DNA from: Methanobacteriota archaeon
GTDB lineage: Archaea > Thermoplasmatota > Poseidoniia > Poseidoniales > Thalassarchaeaceae
Assembly: GCA_014239955.1 (NCBI GenBank)
Contig: JAAZXW010000009.1
Coordinates: forward strand, 106,372 to 170,371
DNA: 64,000 bases
Direction: 5' to 3'
A model generated the notes under the pieces. The model saw only the letters and a program-made list of their open reading frames with translations. It had not been told where the DNA came from and ran no database searches. Shown one piece after another: positions 27,142 to 35,253 of this stretch. The translations under genes and the position numbers were made by a program. Numbering within the stretch: position 1 is the stretch's first letter; every line of letters starts with the position of its first letter.

Positions 27142-28454
27142 TGCCAACCGAAGGTGCCGCACCGTTCATAGGGGGTCTTCCGGTCGGCGGGCCGATGGCA
27201 GCATCAGTTGGAGACCACGTCACTCCGGGTTCTCCCGTGAAAGTCGATTCTGGAATCGATGTCGGCGAAGGCATACACATGGCTGAAAACGGCCCAATTG
27301 CAATCCTTTCTGGCAACCTTGTGAACAACTCCGGGGTGATTTCCGTAGATTCATCAGCACCTCCTATCAATTCGCCCAAGATGGGAGATGTGATTATTGG
27401 AGAGGTGAATCGCCTCAATGAGAAGACTGCCGAACTCAGAGTCCTCCATATAGAGACGAACGAGGGAGGGCATCGGGCAGTTCCGGCTCTGAAACTCTTC
27501 GCCGACGTCTTCGTATCCGAGATTGTTGACCGTTTCATCCCCTCCGCTGGAGATACGATGAGGAAGAGGGATATCGTTCGTGCCAAGGTGATCAACGTTG
27601 AGCCGATGTTGAAGGCCACGACCAAGGGTGACTCGGACCTCGGTGTCCTCTACGCTGCTTGCCCCCCCTGTGGAGAGGTTCTGGTACCAAGTGAGACGAC
27701 TCCAGACTTCAACGTCGAGTGCCCACGTTGCGACTACAGAGGCTTCAGAGCCCTATCAAATGGTTTCGGGCACGGATTCGAAATACCATTGGATTCGGAT
27801 ATTCAGAAGCTGAATCGCCCTGGTCAAAGATGGTCTAGCGAAGCCGAGTCCATGCTAGGCCATGACGGAGCACGACCATACCTGTCACCAGTAGCCGATC
27901 ATAGGAGGGGATGGTCCCACGAGATTCCCGAATCGGCGAAGAGATCACCATCTTCCAGAGGGAGGGGCGGTGGAAGACCCCAAAGGGAAATGCACCCAGC
28001 AAAGTGCACCCTTTGTGGAACACAGACGAAGGTCCCATTCAAACCCACTCCCGGAAAACCACTTCGATGCCGTGACTGCATGGATAAGGTAGAGTCTGGA
28101 AAGGCCAGCAAGGACGACCTTGCTAAGGAGAGGGGGATCATGAAGAAGGCCAGAGGCAAGGCACAGAAGGAGTATGGAGTCAAGCTTTTCGTCGGGGGAG
28201 TGTCTTACGATGCCTCGGAAGACGATCTTAGGGAGGCGTTCGCAGCCCACGGTAAACTGAATGACGTTCACATGGCAATGGACAAGGAAACCAAGAAGCC
28301 ACGTGGTTTCGCCTTCGTCACTTTCGCCGATAAGAAGGAGGCTAAGGCAGCCATCAAGGCGATGAACAAATCCGATTTCAAGGGAAGGCGAATTTCCGTC
28401 GAGGAATCATCCTCTGGTGGGAGAGGGAATAGCAAGAGACGGCGCAGAAGGTAG
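27141..28454 (+). CDS. csl4: Exosome subunit Csl4 fused to a second zinc ribbon and an RRM domain
   Basis: The protein has 437 residues from GTG 27141, one base into the preceding stop. Residues 1-200 are archaeal Csl4, the RNA-binding cap of the 3'-5' exosome: an N-terminal beta domain, an S1 domain (about 80-165) and a zinc ribbon (C174, C177, C194, C197). A basic Gly/Arg linker leads to a second ribbon (CTLC...CRDC, 289-313; PFKPTPGKPLRC). A canonical RRM follows at 348-421 with RNP2 KLFVGGVS and RNP1 RGFAFVTF, then an RRRRR tail. Typical archaeal Csl4 is about 180-200 residues, so about 235 residues are extra RNA-binding modules. Confidence 0.88.
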   Translation: MPTEGAAPFIGGLPVGGPMAASVGDHVTPGSPVKVDSGIDVGEGIHMAENGPIAILSGNLVNNSGVISVDSSAPPINSPKMGDVIIGEVNRLNEKTAELRVLHIETNEGGHRAVPALKLFADVFVSEIVDRFIPSAGDTMRKRDIVRAKVINVEPMLKATTKGDSDLGVLYAACPPCGEVLVPSETTPDFNVECPRCDYRGFRALSNGFGHGFEIPLDSDIQKLNRPGQRWSSEAESMLGHDGARPYLSPVADHRRGWSHEIPESAKRSPSSRGRGGGRPQREMHPAKCTLCGTQTKVPFKPTPGKPLRCRDCMDKVESGKASKDDLAKERGIMKKARGKAQKEYGVKLFVGGVSYDASEDDLREAFAAHGKLNDVHMAMDKETKKPRGFAFVTFADKKEAKAAIKAMNKSDFKGRRISVEESSSGGRGNSKRRRRR

Positions 28455-28462
28455 GCCAAAGG

Positions 28463-29227
28463 TCAGACGTAGAAGTCAGATGAAGCATCGGGTTCTTCAA
28501 TCCCAAGGTAGTCCTCAATCGAACCATCAACACCGATTCTCTCCATCAGTCTGGCAGCCGTCTCCTTCGTAGTATCCAGATCAAGATCTAGCGGAACTTC
28601 GAAGGCCTGCTCAATCCATTTGGCCATTCTGTCTGCTGCGAGAACATCGGAACTTGCCCCCATTGTCTCGGCAATGACTCCAAGGGCAGGAACCCCTAGC
28701 GTCGAGGACAACGAGAGAACCATTCCAGCCACTCCAATCATTCCGCCTTTCGGTTGATCCCTACTTACCAAGATGTCCTCCTTCTCGAGAGTATTTCGAA
28801 ACTCTTTGTCTGAGCAGATCACGTAAATCGATCGGCATTCCGGTTCTGCCGCCAATCCTGCAAGTACCAGTAATCGACTTGCTTCGGAATCACTTACCAA
28901 TCCGAGAATCGCCTCTGCAACTTCGTACTGCCCCGAGGCAGTCATCGGCTGCATGACCCCAGTAATGATGCACACGCTTTCTCCATTAGGGAGCATTACG
29001 GATTCGATATCCAATCTTGGAGGGCTAATCAAACCCTCATTAGATAGCGTCGCATGTGGGGGGAAGTCTGGATGCAGAATCAATCCAATGGTCCTTGAGG
29101 GGTGCTTCTCAATCAAGCCGTCAACCAGTATCTTTCCCACATTACCTACGCCCGGGACTGCTTCGAGAACCATCGAGCCTTTCGGAAGGCAGTCCCCCTC
29201 TAGCCAATGTATCCTGGTTCTGTTCAC
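28463..29227 (-). CDS. PAC2-family (proteasome assembly chaperone-like) protein
   Basis: The protein has 254 residues. The sequence has the PAC2 pattern: AVPGVGNVGKILVDGLIEKH near the start, ATLSNEGLISPPRLD, CIITGVMQPM, GMIGVAGMVLSLSSTLGVPALGVIAET and DPLDLD-like end. Archaeal members are linked by gene order to nop10 and eIF2-alpha, as here. A proteasome-assembly role is inferred from the eukaryotic PAC2. The ATG overlaps the nop10 stop by four bases (ATGA). Confidence 0.82.
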   Translation of the reverse strand: MNRTRIHWLEGDCLPKGSMVLEAVPGVGNVGKILVDGLIEKHPSRTIGLILHPDFPPHATLSNEGLISPPRLDIESVMLPNGESVCIITGVMQPMTASGQYEVAEAILGLVSDSEASRLLVLAGLAAEPECRSIYVICSDKEFRNTLEKEDILVSRDQPKGGMIGVAGMVLSLSSTLGVPALGVIAETMGASSDVLAADRMAKWIEQAFEVPLDLDLDTTKETAARLMERIGVDGSIEDYLGIEEPDASSDFYV

Positions 29228-29436
29228 GAATCATCATCCTTCCTGGGGCTTGGTAGCGATTTGACCCATTTTTCACTACCAGCATCCTGTCGTTTCCTGC
29301 GTCTAGCACCCTGGGGGTCTTCCGGGGAGAACTTCAGAGCCGCAACTGCTTCCATCTTGCCGCCACAATCTTTGCACTTCACACCAAGGCCAAATGCCTT
29401 GCATTCTGTGCAGCGTTGAAGCTTCGTTCTAGCCAT
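29224..29436 (-). CDS. nop10: Ribosome biogenesis protein Nop10 (H/ACA RNP)
   Basis: The protein has 70 residues from ATG 29436; an in-frame ATG 21 bases further upstream would add seven. It carries the zinc ribbon CTECKAFGLGVKCKDCGG of Nop10. Nop10 binds the pseudouridine synthase Cbf5 and box H/ACA guide RNAs. The C-terminal FSPEDPQGARRRKR is the conserved Cbf5-contacting segment. It lies between eIF2-alpha and PAC2, the classic archaeal order. Confidence 0.88.
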   Translation of the reverse strand: MARTKLQRCTECKAFGLGVKCKDCGGKMEAVAALKFSPEDPQGARRRKRQDAGSEKWVKSLPSPRKDDDS

Positions 29437-29493
29437 GAATAGGGTTGGGCCCATCAATGAGGTTCATGAAGTATTTTCCCAAAATTGGGATCA

Positions 29494-30282
29494 TCATAGT
29501 CGTTCAATGGTAATCGAGCCTTCGACGGACGCTATCTTCTTCGAGGCAGCCACTTGTGCTGCTTCCCAAACCGACTCAGCAGATGGATAATCAGGTGCCT
29601 TGATGTCAACCCTGTAGTTGGGTGCGCCGTCATAGTGGCAGGTCAGGGTCACCTCCTCCTCTCCCTCAGCGCAATTCTCTGCTGCCTGCAGAGCATCGCT
29701 AATCGCATTGACTCCCTCGGGACCCCATACTTTGATCTCAAACAAGCCTCTTATTTCCACGAAAGGCGGGACGATATTCTCAATCGCCAGTTCTGTGACG
29801 ATTCCTATCCAGTCTCCTTCGAAGCCGGCATCCTCTAGAGCGCTTTCAGTGATGGCACACTCCTCTAGAGCCCCATAAAGGGAGCCAAACGCATCCTTCA
29901 TCTCTTCCGAAACTGCAGTCGTTTTCCCCTCTTCCCAACCAACTCTCTCTGCTGCTACCCTCATTATCTGAGACGCCCGCTGCTCATTTTTCCAGGATTG
30001 AAGGGCACCTCTCCTCCTTTCCTCAGAAACTGATTTGATCGAGAGGGTGACGCTCTCTCTCGCTTTCTTAATCCCGATAACCTTGGCCACTACTCTCTGG
30101 CCCTCTCTAACATGGGCTCTGATGTTCCTTACCCACCCCGTCGCGATTTCCCCTATGAATACGAACCCCTCCCTTCCGGGATAGGTGTCTAGTCCGAGAT
30201 ATGCCCCGTTTTCCTTTACGCTCTTCACTGAGCAAACGACCAATTCACCTTCCTCAGGCCAGTCGTTTGCTAAATCCGCCAA
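29494..30282 (-). CDS. Translation initiation factor aIF2 alpha subunit
   Basis: The protein has 262 residues, the normal length. It starts WPEEGELVVCSVKSVKENGAYLGL, an S1 domain (about 8-85) with the family's GFVFIGEIATGWVRNIRAHVREGQ, then a helical domain and the alpha-beta C-terminal domain (VTLTCHYDGAPNYRVDIKAPDYP) that contacts the gamma subunit. Together with beta and gamma it delivers initiator Met-tRNA. It lies 12 bases after the S27e stop, in the L44e-S27e-aIF2a-Nop10-PAC2 operon. Confidence 0.93.
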   Translation of the reverse strand: MADLANDWPEEGELVVCSVKSVKENGAYLGLDTYPGREGFVFIGEIATGWVRNIRAHVREGQRVVAKVIGIKKARESVTLSIKSVSEERRRGALQSWKNEQRASQIMRVAAERVGWEEGKTTAVSEEMKDAFGSLYGALEECAITESALEDAGFEGDWIGIVTELAIENIVPPFVEIRGLFEIKVWGPEGVNAISDALQAAENCAEGEEEVTLTCHYDGAPNYRVDIKAPDYPSAESVWEAAQVAASKKIASVEGSITIERL

Positions 30283-30294
30283 GATTCCGCCCCT

Positions 30295-30465
30295 CTAGTT
30301 CAGAACCTCAACCACGGTACATCCGGTGAGGTTGGCAAGTCCGCCAGCTGGTTCTGCTAGGGTCGATCCGCAAATTGGGCAGGCTACTACCGTCGAAGCC
30401 CTATTGAAGAGAGTGACCTCATTTCCACAGTCTTTGCAACTTACTCTGAGAAATTTGCCAGCCAA
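30295..30465 (-). CDS. rps27e: Ribosomal protein S27e
   Basis: The protein has 56 residues and starts at TTG 30465, the only reasonable start after the L44e stop in the same frame. A strong Shine-Dalgarno GAGGTGA lies five bases upstream. It has an intact zinc ribbon (CKDCGNEVTLF...CPICG) and the S27e ending GGLANLTGCTVVEVL. It is a component of the small subunit. It lies 9 bases after the L44e stop and 12 before aIF2-alpha. Confidence 0.9.
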   Translation of the reverse strand: MAGKFLRVSCKDCGNEVTLFNRASTVVACPICGSTLAEPAGGLANLTGCTVVEVLN

Positions 30466-30474
30466 TGGTTCACC

Positions 30475-30756
30475 TCAATTATCAACAAGTTCGAACTTTC
30501 TAGCTCTCTTTCCCTTAGGGGAATGAGCCTTTCCAGTCTCAGTACACCTGAATATAAGGTTCACTCTCTTAGTGGGTTTTTCTCCCGATGGCTTCGGCCT
30601 GGGGAAACCCCTGTATCCTGCCGTGACTCTCCTGAACCTTCTCTGACCCCACTTGAGCTCGCTCGCTCTCCTCTTCTTGACTCTCTCAACCGTGTGTTCG
30701 GTGTGCTTTCCAGCATAGGGACTGTACCGCATAATTTTCCTCGGCATCTTGACCAT
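30475..30756 (-). CDS. rpl44e: Ribosomal protein L44e lacking most zinc ligands
   Basis: The protein has 93 residues. Family landmarks: MPRKIMRYSPYAGKHTEH, KWGQRRFRRVTAGYRG, KPTKRVNLIFRCTETGKAH. In other L44e proteins a CxxC pair near the start and a CxxC near the end bind zinc. Here they are S12/A15 and C71/T74, so three of four ligands are gone while the rest of the fold is conserved. A Shine-Dalgarno GAGGTGG precedes ATG 30756 by eight bases; an ATG at 30747 is the alternative. It is the first gene of the translation operon. Confidence 0.9.
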   Translation of the reverse strand: MVKMPRKIMRYSPYAGKHTEHTVERVKKRRASELKWGQRRFRRVTAGYRGFPRPKPSGEKPTKRVNLIFRCTETGKAHSPKGKRARKFELVDN

Positions 30757-30806
30757 TTGTACGCCACCTCACTCCTTGTGCGCCGCGAGCCACCGATGAC
30801 CCGTAT

Positions 30807-31433
30807 ATGAAACTAGTCGAGCGATTCAGCAAGACTCCCGACTCCCAACAAAGAAAAACACAAGAAACTAGTCCCGATCCGCAAGTCATGTTTGGAGATG
30901 AGGGGTTAATCTGGGCTTCTCTTCTGATTATGGCTATAGGGAACAGTTTTCACCGAATGGGGCCATCTTTTGAGAGGAGCAGATTCGGTTTTCCACTAAT
31001 GCTCTTGGGCTTAACTTGCCTGATCCTGTTCCCAGAAGACTTAGCGAATAGGGAAAGCGAGCTTCATACTTCCATTCTAAGATCAGTTGCACCGTTAGTA
31101 CCATTTTCAATCGGTGCGATACTAATTCTTCACTATTCACCAACTTATGGGGAACCAAGAACACTGCGGCTCGTTTCTGGTTGGCTCTTAGTGGCAATCT
31201 CATGGTTTATCTTGTATTCCGGCAAGAGCTCAATTTCGCCATCAGGCACCACAAGGGGGGTTCTGGTTTTGTTTGGCGTCTCTATAAGTCTCGTGGCAGT
31301 CATCATCGGGACTCACCTGTCTGAGCGCTCATCAGGCCTGAAGCATGAATCGGAACCACTCTCGAATGAGGAAGAGAGATTGGTAAGGGCGATTCTGGAA
31401 ATGCACATGGACGGTGATGAGAATGGGAATTGA
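30807..31433 (+). CDS. Multi-helix membrane protein of unknown function
   Basis: The protein has 208 residues with five to six hydrophobic segments (LIWASLLIMAIGNSF, FPLMLLGLTCLILFP, PLVPFSIGAILILH, LVSGWLLVAISWFILY, VLVLFGVSISLVAVIIGTH) and a charged cytosolic tail (SNEEERLVRAILEMHMDGDE). I do not recognise the family. It is divergent from the L44e operon (50 bases) and overlaps the next small membrane-protein gene by 20 bases; both lead into L37e and purF on the same strand. Confidence 0.65.
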   Translation: MKLVERFSKTPDSQQRKTQETSPDPQVMFGDEGLIWASLLIMAIGNSFHRMGPSFERSRFGFPLMLLGLTCLILFPEDLANRESELHTSILRSVAPLVPFSIGAILILHYSPTYGEPRTLRLVSGWLLVAISWFILYSGKSSISPSGTTRGVLVLFGVSISLVAVIIGTHLSERSSGLKHESEPLSNEEERLVRAILEMHMDGDENGN

Positions 31434-31746
31434 GTTCTCCGAAGCACTTCTGCTGGTTTCGGGCGGGGCTCTACTATTCTCATTCTTCGCACTAGTCCAT
31501 TTTGCATCCACTTACAATCAACACAATCGCTCACTTGCAATATTGTCCACAATTCTAATCGGGGCTGCATCTCTCTATTCCGCTACCATCTCAACCGGTC
31601 ACGGGCCATTGACATCATTGGGGGGCGCAATGGCCTCTGCAATCATAGGCATACTCGAACTATTGCCTATTGTTTTGGCAGTCGTTACGGCGGTATTGTT
31701 CAGGATAAGCCTCTTAACAAAACGGTCGGTGGGCGCGACGTCTTAG
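31414..31746 (+). CDS. Small three-helix membrane protein of unknown function
   Basis: The protein has 110 residues or slightly fewer: GTG 31414, ATG 31417 and ATG 31423 are all in frame. It has three hydrophobic segments (ALLLVSGGALLFSFFALVHF, LAILSTILIGAASLYSATI, AIIGILELLPIVLAVVTAVLF). No family was recognised. The overlap with the upstream membrane-protein gene suggests they are made together and may form one complex. Confidence 0.6.
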   Translation: MMRMGIEFSEALLLVSGGALLFSFFALVHFASTYNQHNRSLAILSTILIGAASLYSATISTGHGPLTSLGGAMASAIIGILELLPIVLAVVTAVLFRISLLTKRSVGATS

Positions 31747-31758
31747 TGGGTGAAATGC

Positions 31759-31944
31759 ATGTCAAAGGGAACGCCAAGCATGGGCAAGAGGCAGAAATCC
31801 ACTCACATACGCTGTAGGAGGTGCGGGCGTCACTCGTACCACAAACAAAAGGGACAGTGCGCAAGCTGTGGATACGGAGATACAGCCAGACTCCGGAAGT
31901 TCAGGTGGAACAAGCGCAATAGGTCCATGTCGCAGAAGAAGTAA
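31759..31944 (+). CDS. rpl37e: Ribosomal protein L37e
   Basis: The protein has 61 residues, full length. [19 protein letters not shown] and [10 protein letters not shown]...CASCGYG give the intact L37e zinc finger, followed by the basic [11 protein letters not shown] tail. I chose ATG 31759 because GGTGA sits five bases upstream; GTG 31750 is also in frame. In contrast to L44e in this genome, all zinc ligands are kept. It lies 51 bases before purF. Confidence 0.93.
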   Translation: MSKGTPSMGKRQKSTHIRCRRCGRHSYHKQKGQCASCGYGDTARLRKFRWNKRNRSMSQKK

Positions 31945-31995
31945 GATTAGCCGGAAACGCCTAAGTCTTGATTGTCTACCCGAGAATGATTGCCG

Positions 31996-33498
31996 ATGTG
32001 CGGAATCATCGGAATAGTTTGCTCTCCGGGGGCGCAAGTCTCGTCGTCAGTCTATGACGGCCTTATTGTTTTGCAACACAGGGGTCAGGATGCGGCTGGA
32101 ATAGTTACCAGTGATTCGGATAATATCTGCCACAGGAGGGCAAATGGACTAGTCAGAGACGTCTTCCTTGAGCGCCATATGGAGAAATTGGTCGGATCCA
32201 TGGGAATAGGACACGTGAGATACCCAACTGCTGGATCTAACTCTTCTGCAGAGGCACAGCCATTCTACACTAACACTCCCTTCGGAGTTAGTCTAGCACA
32301 CAATGGAAACCTGAACAACACCCCAGACATTATTTCCGGCCTTCTGGAATATGACCACCGGCGAATAAACACGAGTTCAGATTCAGAGGCCCTGCTCAAC
32401 CTATTTGCAGCAGAAATCCAGAGATCGGTAAACGGCAGACCCGGCGGGATGGACGCTCTGGGAGAGGACGACATCTTTCGAGCAGTCGAGAGGACTCACT
32501 TGAGGGCAGATGGAAGCTATAGTGTGGTCTGCCTAATTACTGGATGGGGGATGGTCGCATTCAGAGACCCCCATGGCATACGCCCACTATACATGGGAAA
32601 AAGGGAAAACGGCAGTTTCACAGAGCGCTTAGTCTCTTCAGAAAGCGTTGTCTGCCAGTCAATTGGTTTCGAAATGGATAGGGACATCGATCCCGGCGAA
32701 GCAGTAATTGTGAAGATGGACGGCCGAATAATTTCGAAGGCATGTCATCCTAAATTAGTGCACACCCCATGCGTATTCGAGCACGTTTACTTCGCTAGAC
32801 CAGACTCTGTAATCGACGGAATCTCAGTTCACAAAGCCAGATTGAGGATGGGAGAATCACTTGCGAAGAGGATTGCTAACTCACTACAGGAACACGAAAT
32901 CGATGCAGTAATTCCCGTCCCAGATAGTGGCAGAATCGCTGCACTCGGACTTTCTAGCTCTCTGGGTATCCCTTATCGAGAGGGTTTCGTAAAGAATCGA
33001 TACATTGGGAGGACGTTCATTATGCCTGGGCAGAAGATGAGAAAGGACTCAGTTAGGAAGAAACTCAATACAATCGATGATGAGTTCGAGGGAAAGACAG
33101 TTCTGATTGTTGACGATAGCATAGTTAGGGGGAACACCTCGAGGAGAATAGTCCAGATGGCAAGAGATGCCGGCGCTTCGAGAGTATTGTTTGCCTCATC
33201 CTCTCCGCCCATAATCCACCCCAATGTGTATGGGATCGATATGCCTGCAAGGAAGGAGTATGTTGCCTATGGAAAGACCAACGAGGAGATTTGTGATTCC
33301 ATAGGGGCAGATTGGCTAATCTACCAGGAACTAGAAGATCTAGTCGAGGCATGCACTGGAGCAGGTGAAAACTCTCTGGCCAATTTTGATTGCTCTTGCT
33401 TCAATGGGGTATATGTTACCGGAGGGGTCACCGAGGAGTATCTCAGTAGAATCGAACAAATAAGGTCCGACTCTGAAAAGGATCAGGTATCAGCTTGA
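31996..33498 (+). CDS. purF: Amidophosphoribosyltransferase (purine biosynthesis, first step)
   Basis: The protein has 500 residues from ATG 31996, placing the catalytic Cys at position 2 (MCGIIGIV) as required for the Ntn glutaminase. The upstream in-frame TTG 31990 would bury it. HRGQDAAGIVT, GHVRYPTAG and LAHNGNL mark the glutaminase domain. VLIVDDSIVRGNTSRRIV is the PRPP-binding loop, and the C-terminal FDCSCFNGVYVTG matches the B. subtilis-type enzyme with Fe-S-associated cysteines. It makes phosphoribosylamine from PRPP and Gln. The 3' end overlaps etfA on the other strand by nine bases. Confidence 0.95.
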   Translation: MCGIIGIVCSPGAQVSSSVYDGLIVLQHRGQDAAGIVTSDSDNICHRRANGLVRDVFLERHMEKLVGSMGIGHVRYPTAGSNSSAEAQPFYTNTPFGVSLAHNGNLNNTPDIISGLLEYDHRRINTSSDSEALLNLFAAEIQRSVNGRPGGMDALGEDDIFRAVERTHLRADGSYSVVCLITGWGMVAFRDPHGIRPLYMGKRENGSFTERLVSSESVVCQSIGFEMDRDIDPGEAVIVKMDGRIISKACHPKLVHTPCVFEHVYFARPDSVIDGISVHKARLRMGESLAKRIANSLQEHEIDAVIPVPDSGRIAALGLSSSLGIPYREGFVKNRYIGRTFIMPGQKMRKDSVRKKLNTIDDEFEGKTVLIVDDSIVRGNTSRRIVQMARDAGASRVLFASSSPPIIHPNVYGIDMPARKEYVAYGKTNEEICDSIGADWLIYQELEDLVEACTGAGENSLANFDCSCFNGVYVTGGVTEEYLSRIEQIRSDSEKDQVSA

Positions 33499-34419
33499 CA
33501 GCATTTCCAAGAGCTGGCCTTTCAAGACAGGAAGCGCCTCTTCCCATGTGGCCACGATGCCATAGTCAGCTACACCAAAGATTGGGGCCTCTGGGTCTTT
33601 GTTTATCGCTAGGATGTACTTACTCGACCGCATCCCGGCGAGATGCTGGATAGCACCACTTATTCCCACAGCGATGTACAGATTGGGAGTCACTGTTTTA
33701 CCCGTCTGTCCGACTTGCATGCTGTGCGGGATTTCGTCCCACGTATCCACTGCCGCCCTGCTCGCTCCAACTGCAGCCCCCAGAACATCAGCGACTTCGT
33801 ATAGGTGCGAGAAGTTTGACGGCCCTCCCATCCCCCTGCCCCCTGAGATTATGATATCGGCCTCTGAAACATCGAGTCTCTCACCTGCCTTGGCCAAGGC
33901 CTGTTTGACTGCAACGGTAATGTCTTGGCTAACATTGACTGTTACGATTTCCGCGTCACCACCCCCTCCCGCCGGCTCGAATGAATTTGGCCTCAGACTG
34001 ATCGCGCAGGGCGATGGAACCCTTACTTCTTCGATTGCTTTTCCCGAGTATATGGGCCTAGTCGCCGAAAATCCTTCTGCCAGATTGGTTACGTCTTGAA
34101 CAACTGGCACTCCCTTCTTTGCAGCTATTGAGGATAATATTTCCCTACTCATTGCAGACGATGAAGACAGGATAAGATCGCCCTCTACCAAGGGTGACAA
34201 TGACTCGGACCAAGCCATGCAATCATAGGTATGGAAGCAATCACCCTCTACAGAAATGACCTTCGAAACACCAGAAATCTGTGCCGCATCAGTTGACCCT
34301 ATCCCTCCTGGGCAAATTACTGTGATGGACCCTCCAAGGGCGGACGCTGCACCGACTAGTTGTGATGTAATGGGATGTAGGGAGCCATTACTAGATTCTG
34401 CAATCACTGTCGTACTCAC
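33490..34419 (-). CDS. etfA: Electron transfer flavoprotein alpha subunit
   Basis: The protein has 309 residues. The C-terminal FAD domain is clear: SEADIIISGGRGMGGPSNF, GASRAAVDTWDEIPHSMQVGQ-type segment (VDTWDEIPHSMQVGQTGKTV), LYIAVGISGAIQHLAGM and INKDPEAPIFGVADYGIV. It takes electrons from acyl-CoA dehydrogenases and passes them to the respiratory quinone pool. It is ten bases after etfB, and both lie next to a glutaryl-CoA dehydrogenase gene, a natural electron donor. Confidence 0.93.
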   Translation of the reverse strand: MSTTVIAESSNGSLHPITSQLVGAASALGGSITVICPGGIGSTDAAQISGVSKVISVEGDCFHTYDCMAWSESLSPLVEGDLILSSSSAMSREILSSIAAKKGVPVVQDVTNLAEGFSATRPIYSGKAIEEVRVPSPCAISLRPNSFEPAGGGGDAEIVTVNVSQDITVAVKQALAKAGERLDVSEADIIISGGRGMGGPSNFSHLYEVADVLGAAVGASRAAVDTWDEIPHSMQVGQTGKTVTPNLYIAVGISGAIQHLAGMRSSKYILAINKDPEAPIFGVADYGIVATWEEALPVLKGQLLEMLSS

Positions 34420-34429
34420 ATTCTCACCT

Positions 34430-35188
34430 CTAAATCACGTTTGCATCGTTCCTCAACATGTTTACCACTTCAGGAACCGATTCAATGCCAACGAACTTCT
34501 TCCCAGGTGGTTTCTCCGGAGGCGAGGAATGCGACTCGACGCTAACCGCGGAATTGCTAGTATCAACTCCCAGATCGTCTGATGTGAGGCTATCTATGGG
34601 CTTCTTCTTGGCCATCATTATCCCTCTGACATTTGGTCTCCTGAGCTCTGCATCTCCTTTGTCAAATGTGAAAACACATGGAACCCCAACTTCTACTTCC
34701 TCTAAACCCGAGGGACCCAAACGTGTAGCAGAAATCACGCCCCCTTCTATTGATACCTCTGTGACTGCACCGACACAGGAGTATCCCAAAGCACTAGCCA
34801 CCCCTGGTCCCGTGGAACCACTGTTCGTGTCCGCTGCCTGCTTGCCACACATCACTACGTCACAACTAGATTCCTTCACAGCGGCAGATAGGAGTGCTTG
34901 GATTTGGATGCTGTCCAATGAACTAGAATCAGTTACCACATGGATCAACTTGTCAGCACCTACTGCTGCAGCTTCAACTAGACACTTCGAGGATCGAGCA
35001 GGGCCACACGTAATTGCCACCACATCGCCATAGCCCAATTCTTTCAATCTGATGGCGTTCTCCAAGGCATACTCGTCGTAAGGGCTAATCGACCACTTTG
35101 TGATGGATGACTCATCGACTCGCCCATCAGTGACGCTAATCTTGGCAGTGGTATCGGGAACCTGCTTCAGCAGAACTGCCACTCCCAT
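34430..35188 (-). CDS. etfB: Electron transfer flavoprotein beta subunit
   Basis: The protein has 252 residues. Signatures: VLLKQVPDTTAKI, WSISPYDEYALENAIRLKE, VAITCGPARSSKCLVEAAAVGADKLIHV and VMCGKQAADTNSGSTGPGVAS (the AMP-binding signature region), then RRPNVRGIMMAKKKPI. It forms the ETF heterodimer with the downstream alpha subunit. It lies 65 bases from the glutaryl-CoA dehydrogenase gene upstream on the same strand. Confidence 0.93.
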   Translation of the reverse strand: MGVAVLLKQVPDTTAKISVTDGRVDESSITKWSISPYDEYALENAIRLKELGYGDVVAITCGPARSSKCLVEAAAVGADKLIHVVTDSSSLDSIQIQALLSAAVKESSCDVVMCGKQAADTNSGSTGPGVASALGYSCVGAVTEVSIEGGVISATRLGPSGLEEVEVGVPCVFTFDKGDAELRRPNVRGIMMAKKKPIDSLTSDDLGVDTSNSAVSVESHSSPPEKPPGKKFVGIESVPEVVNMLRNDANVI

Positions 35189-35253
35189 TCGACTACCCGA
35201 TTCATGGGGTCGGAAGCGGCCCTTTCAATATTGGGACGATAGCCTCTGGCGAT

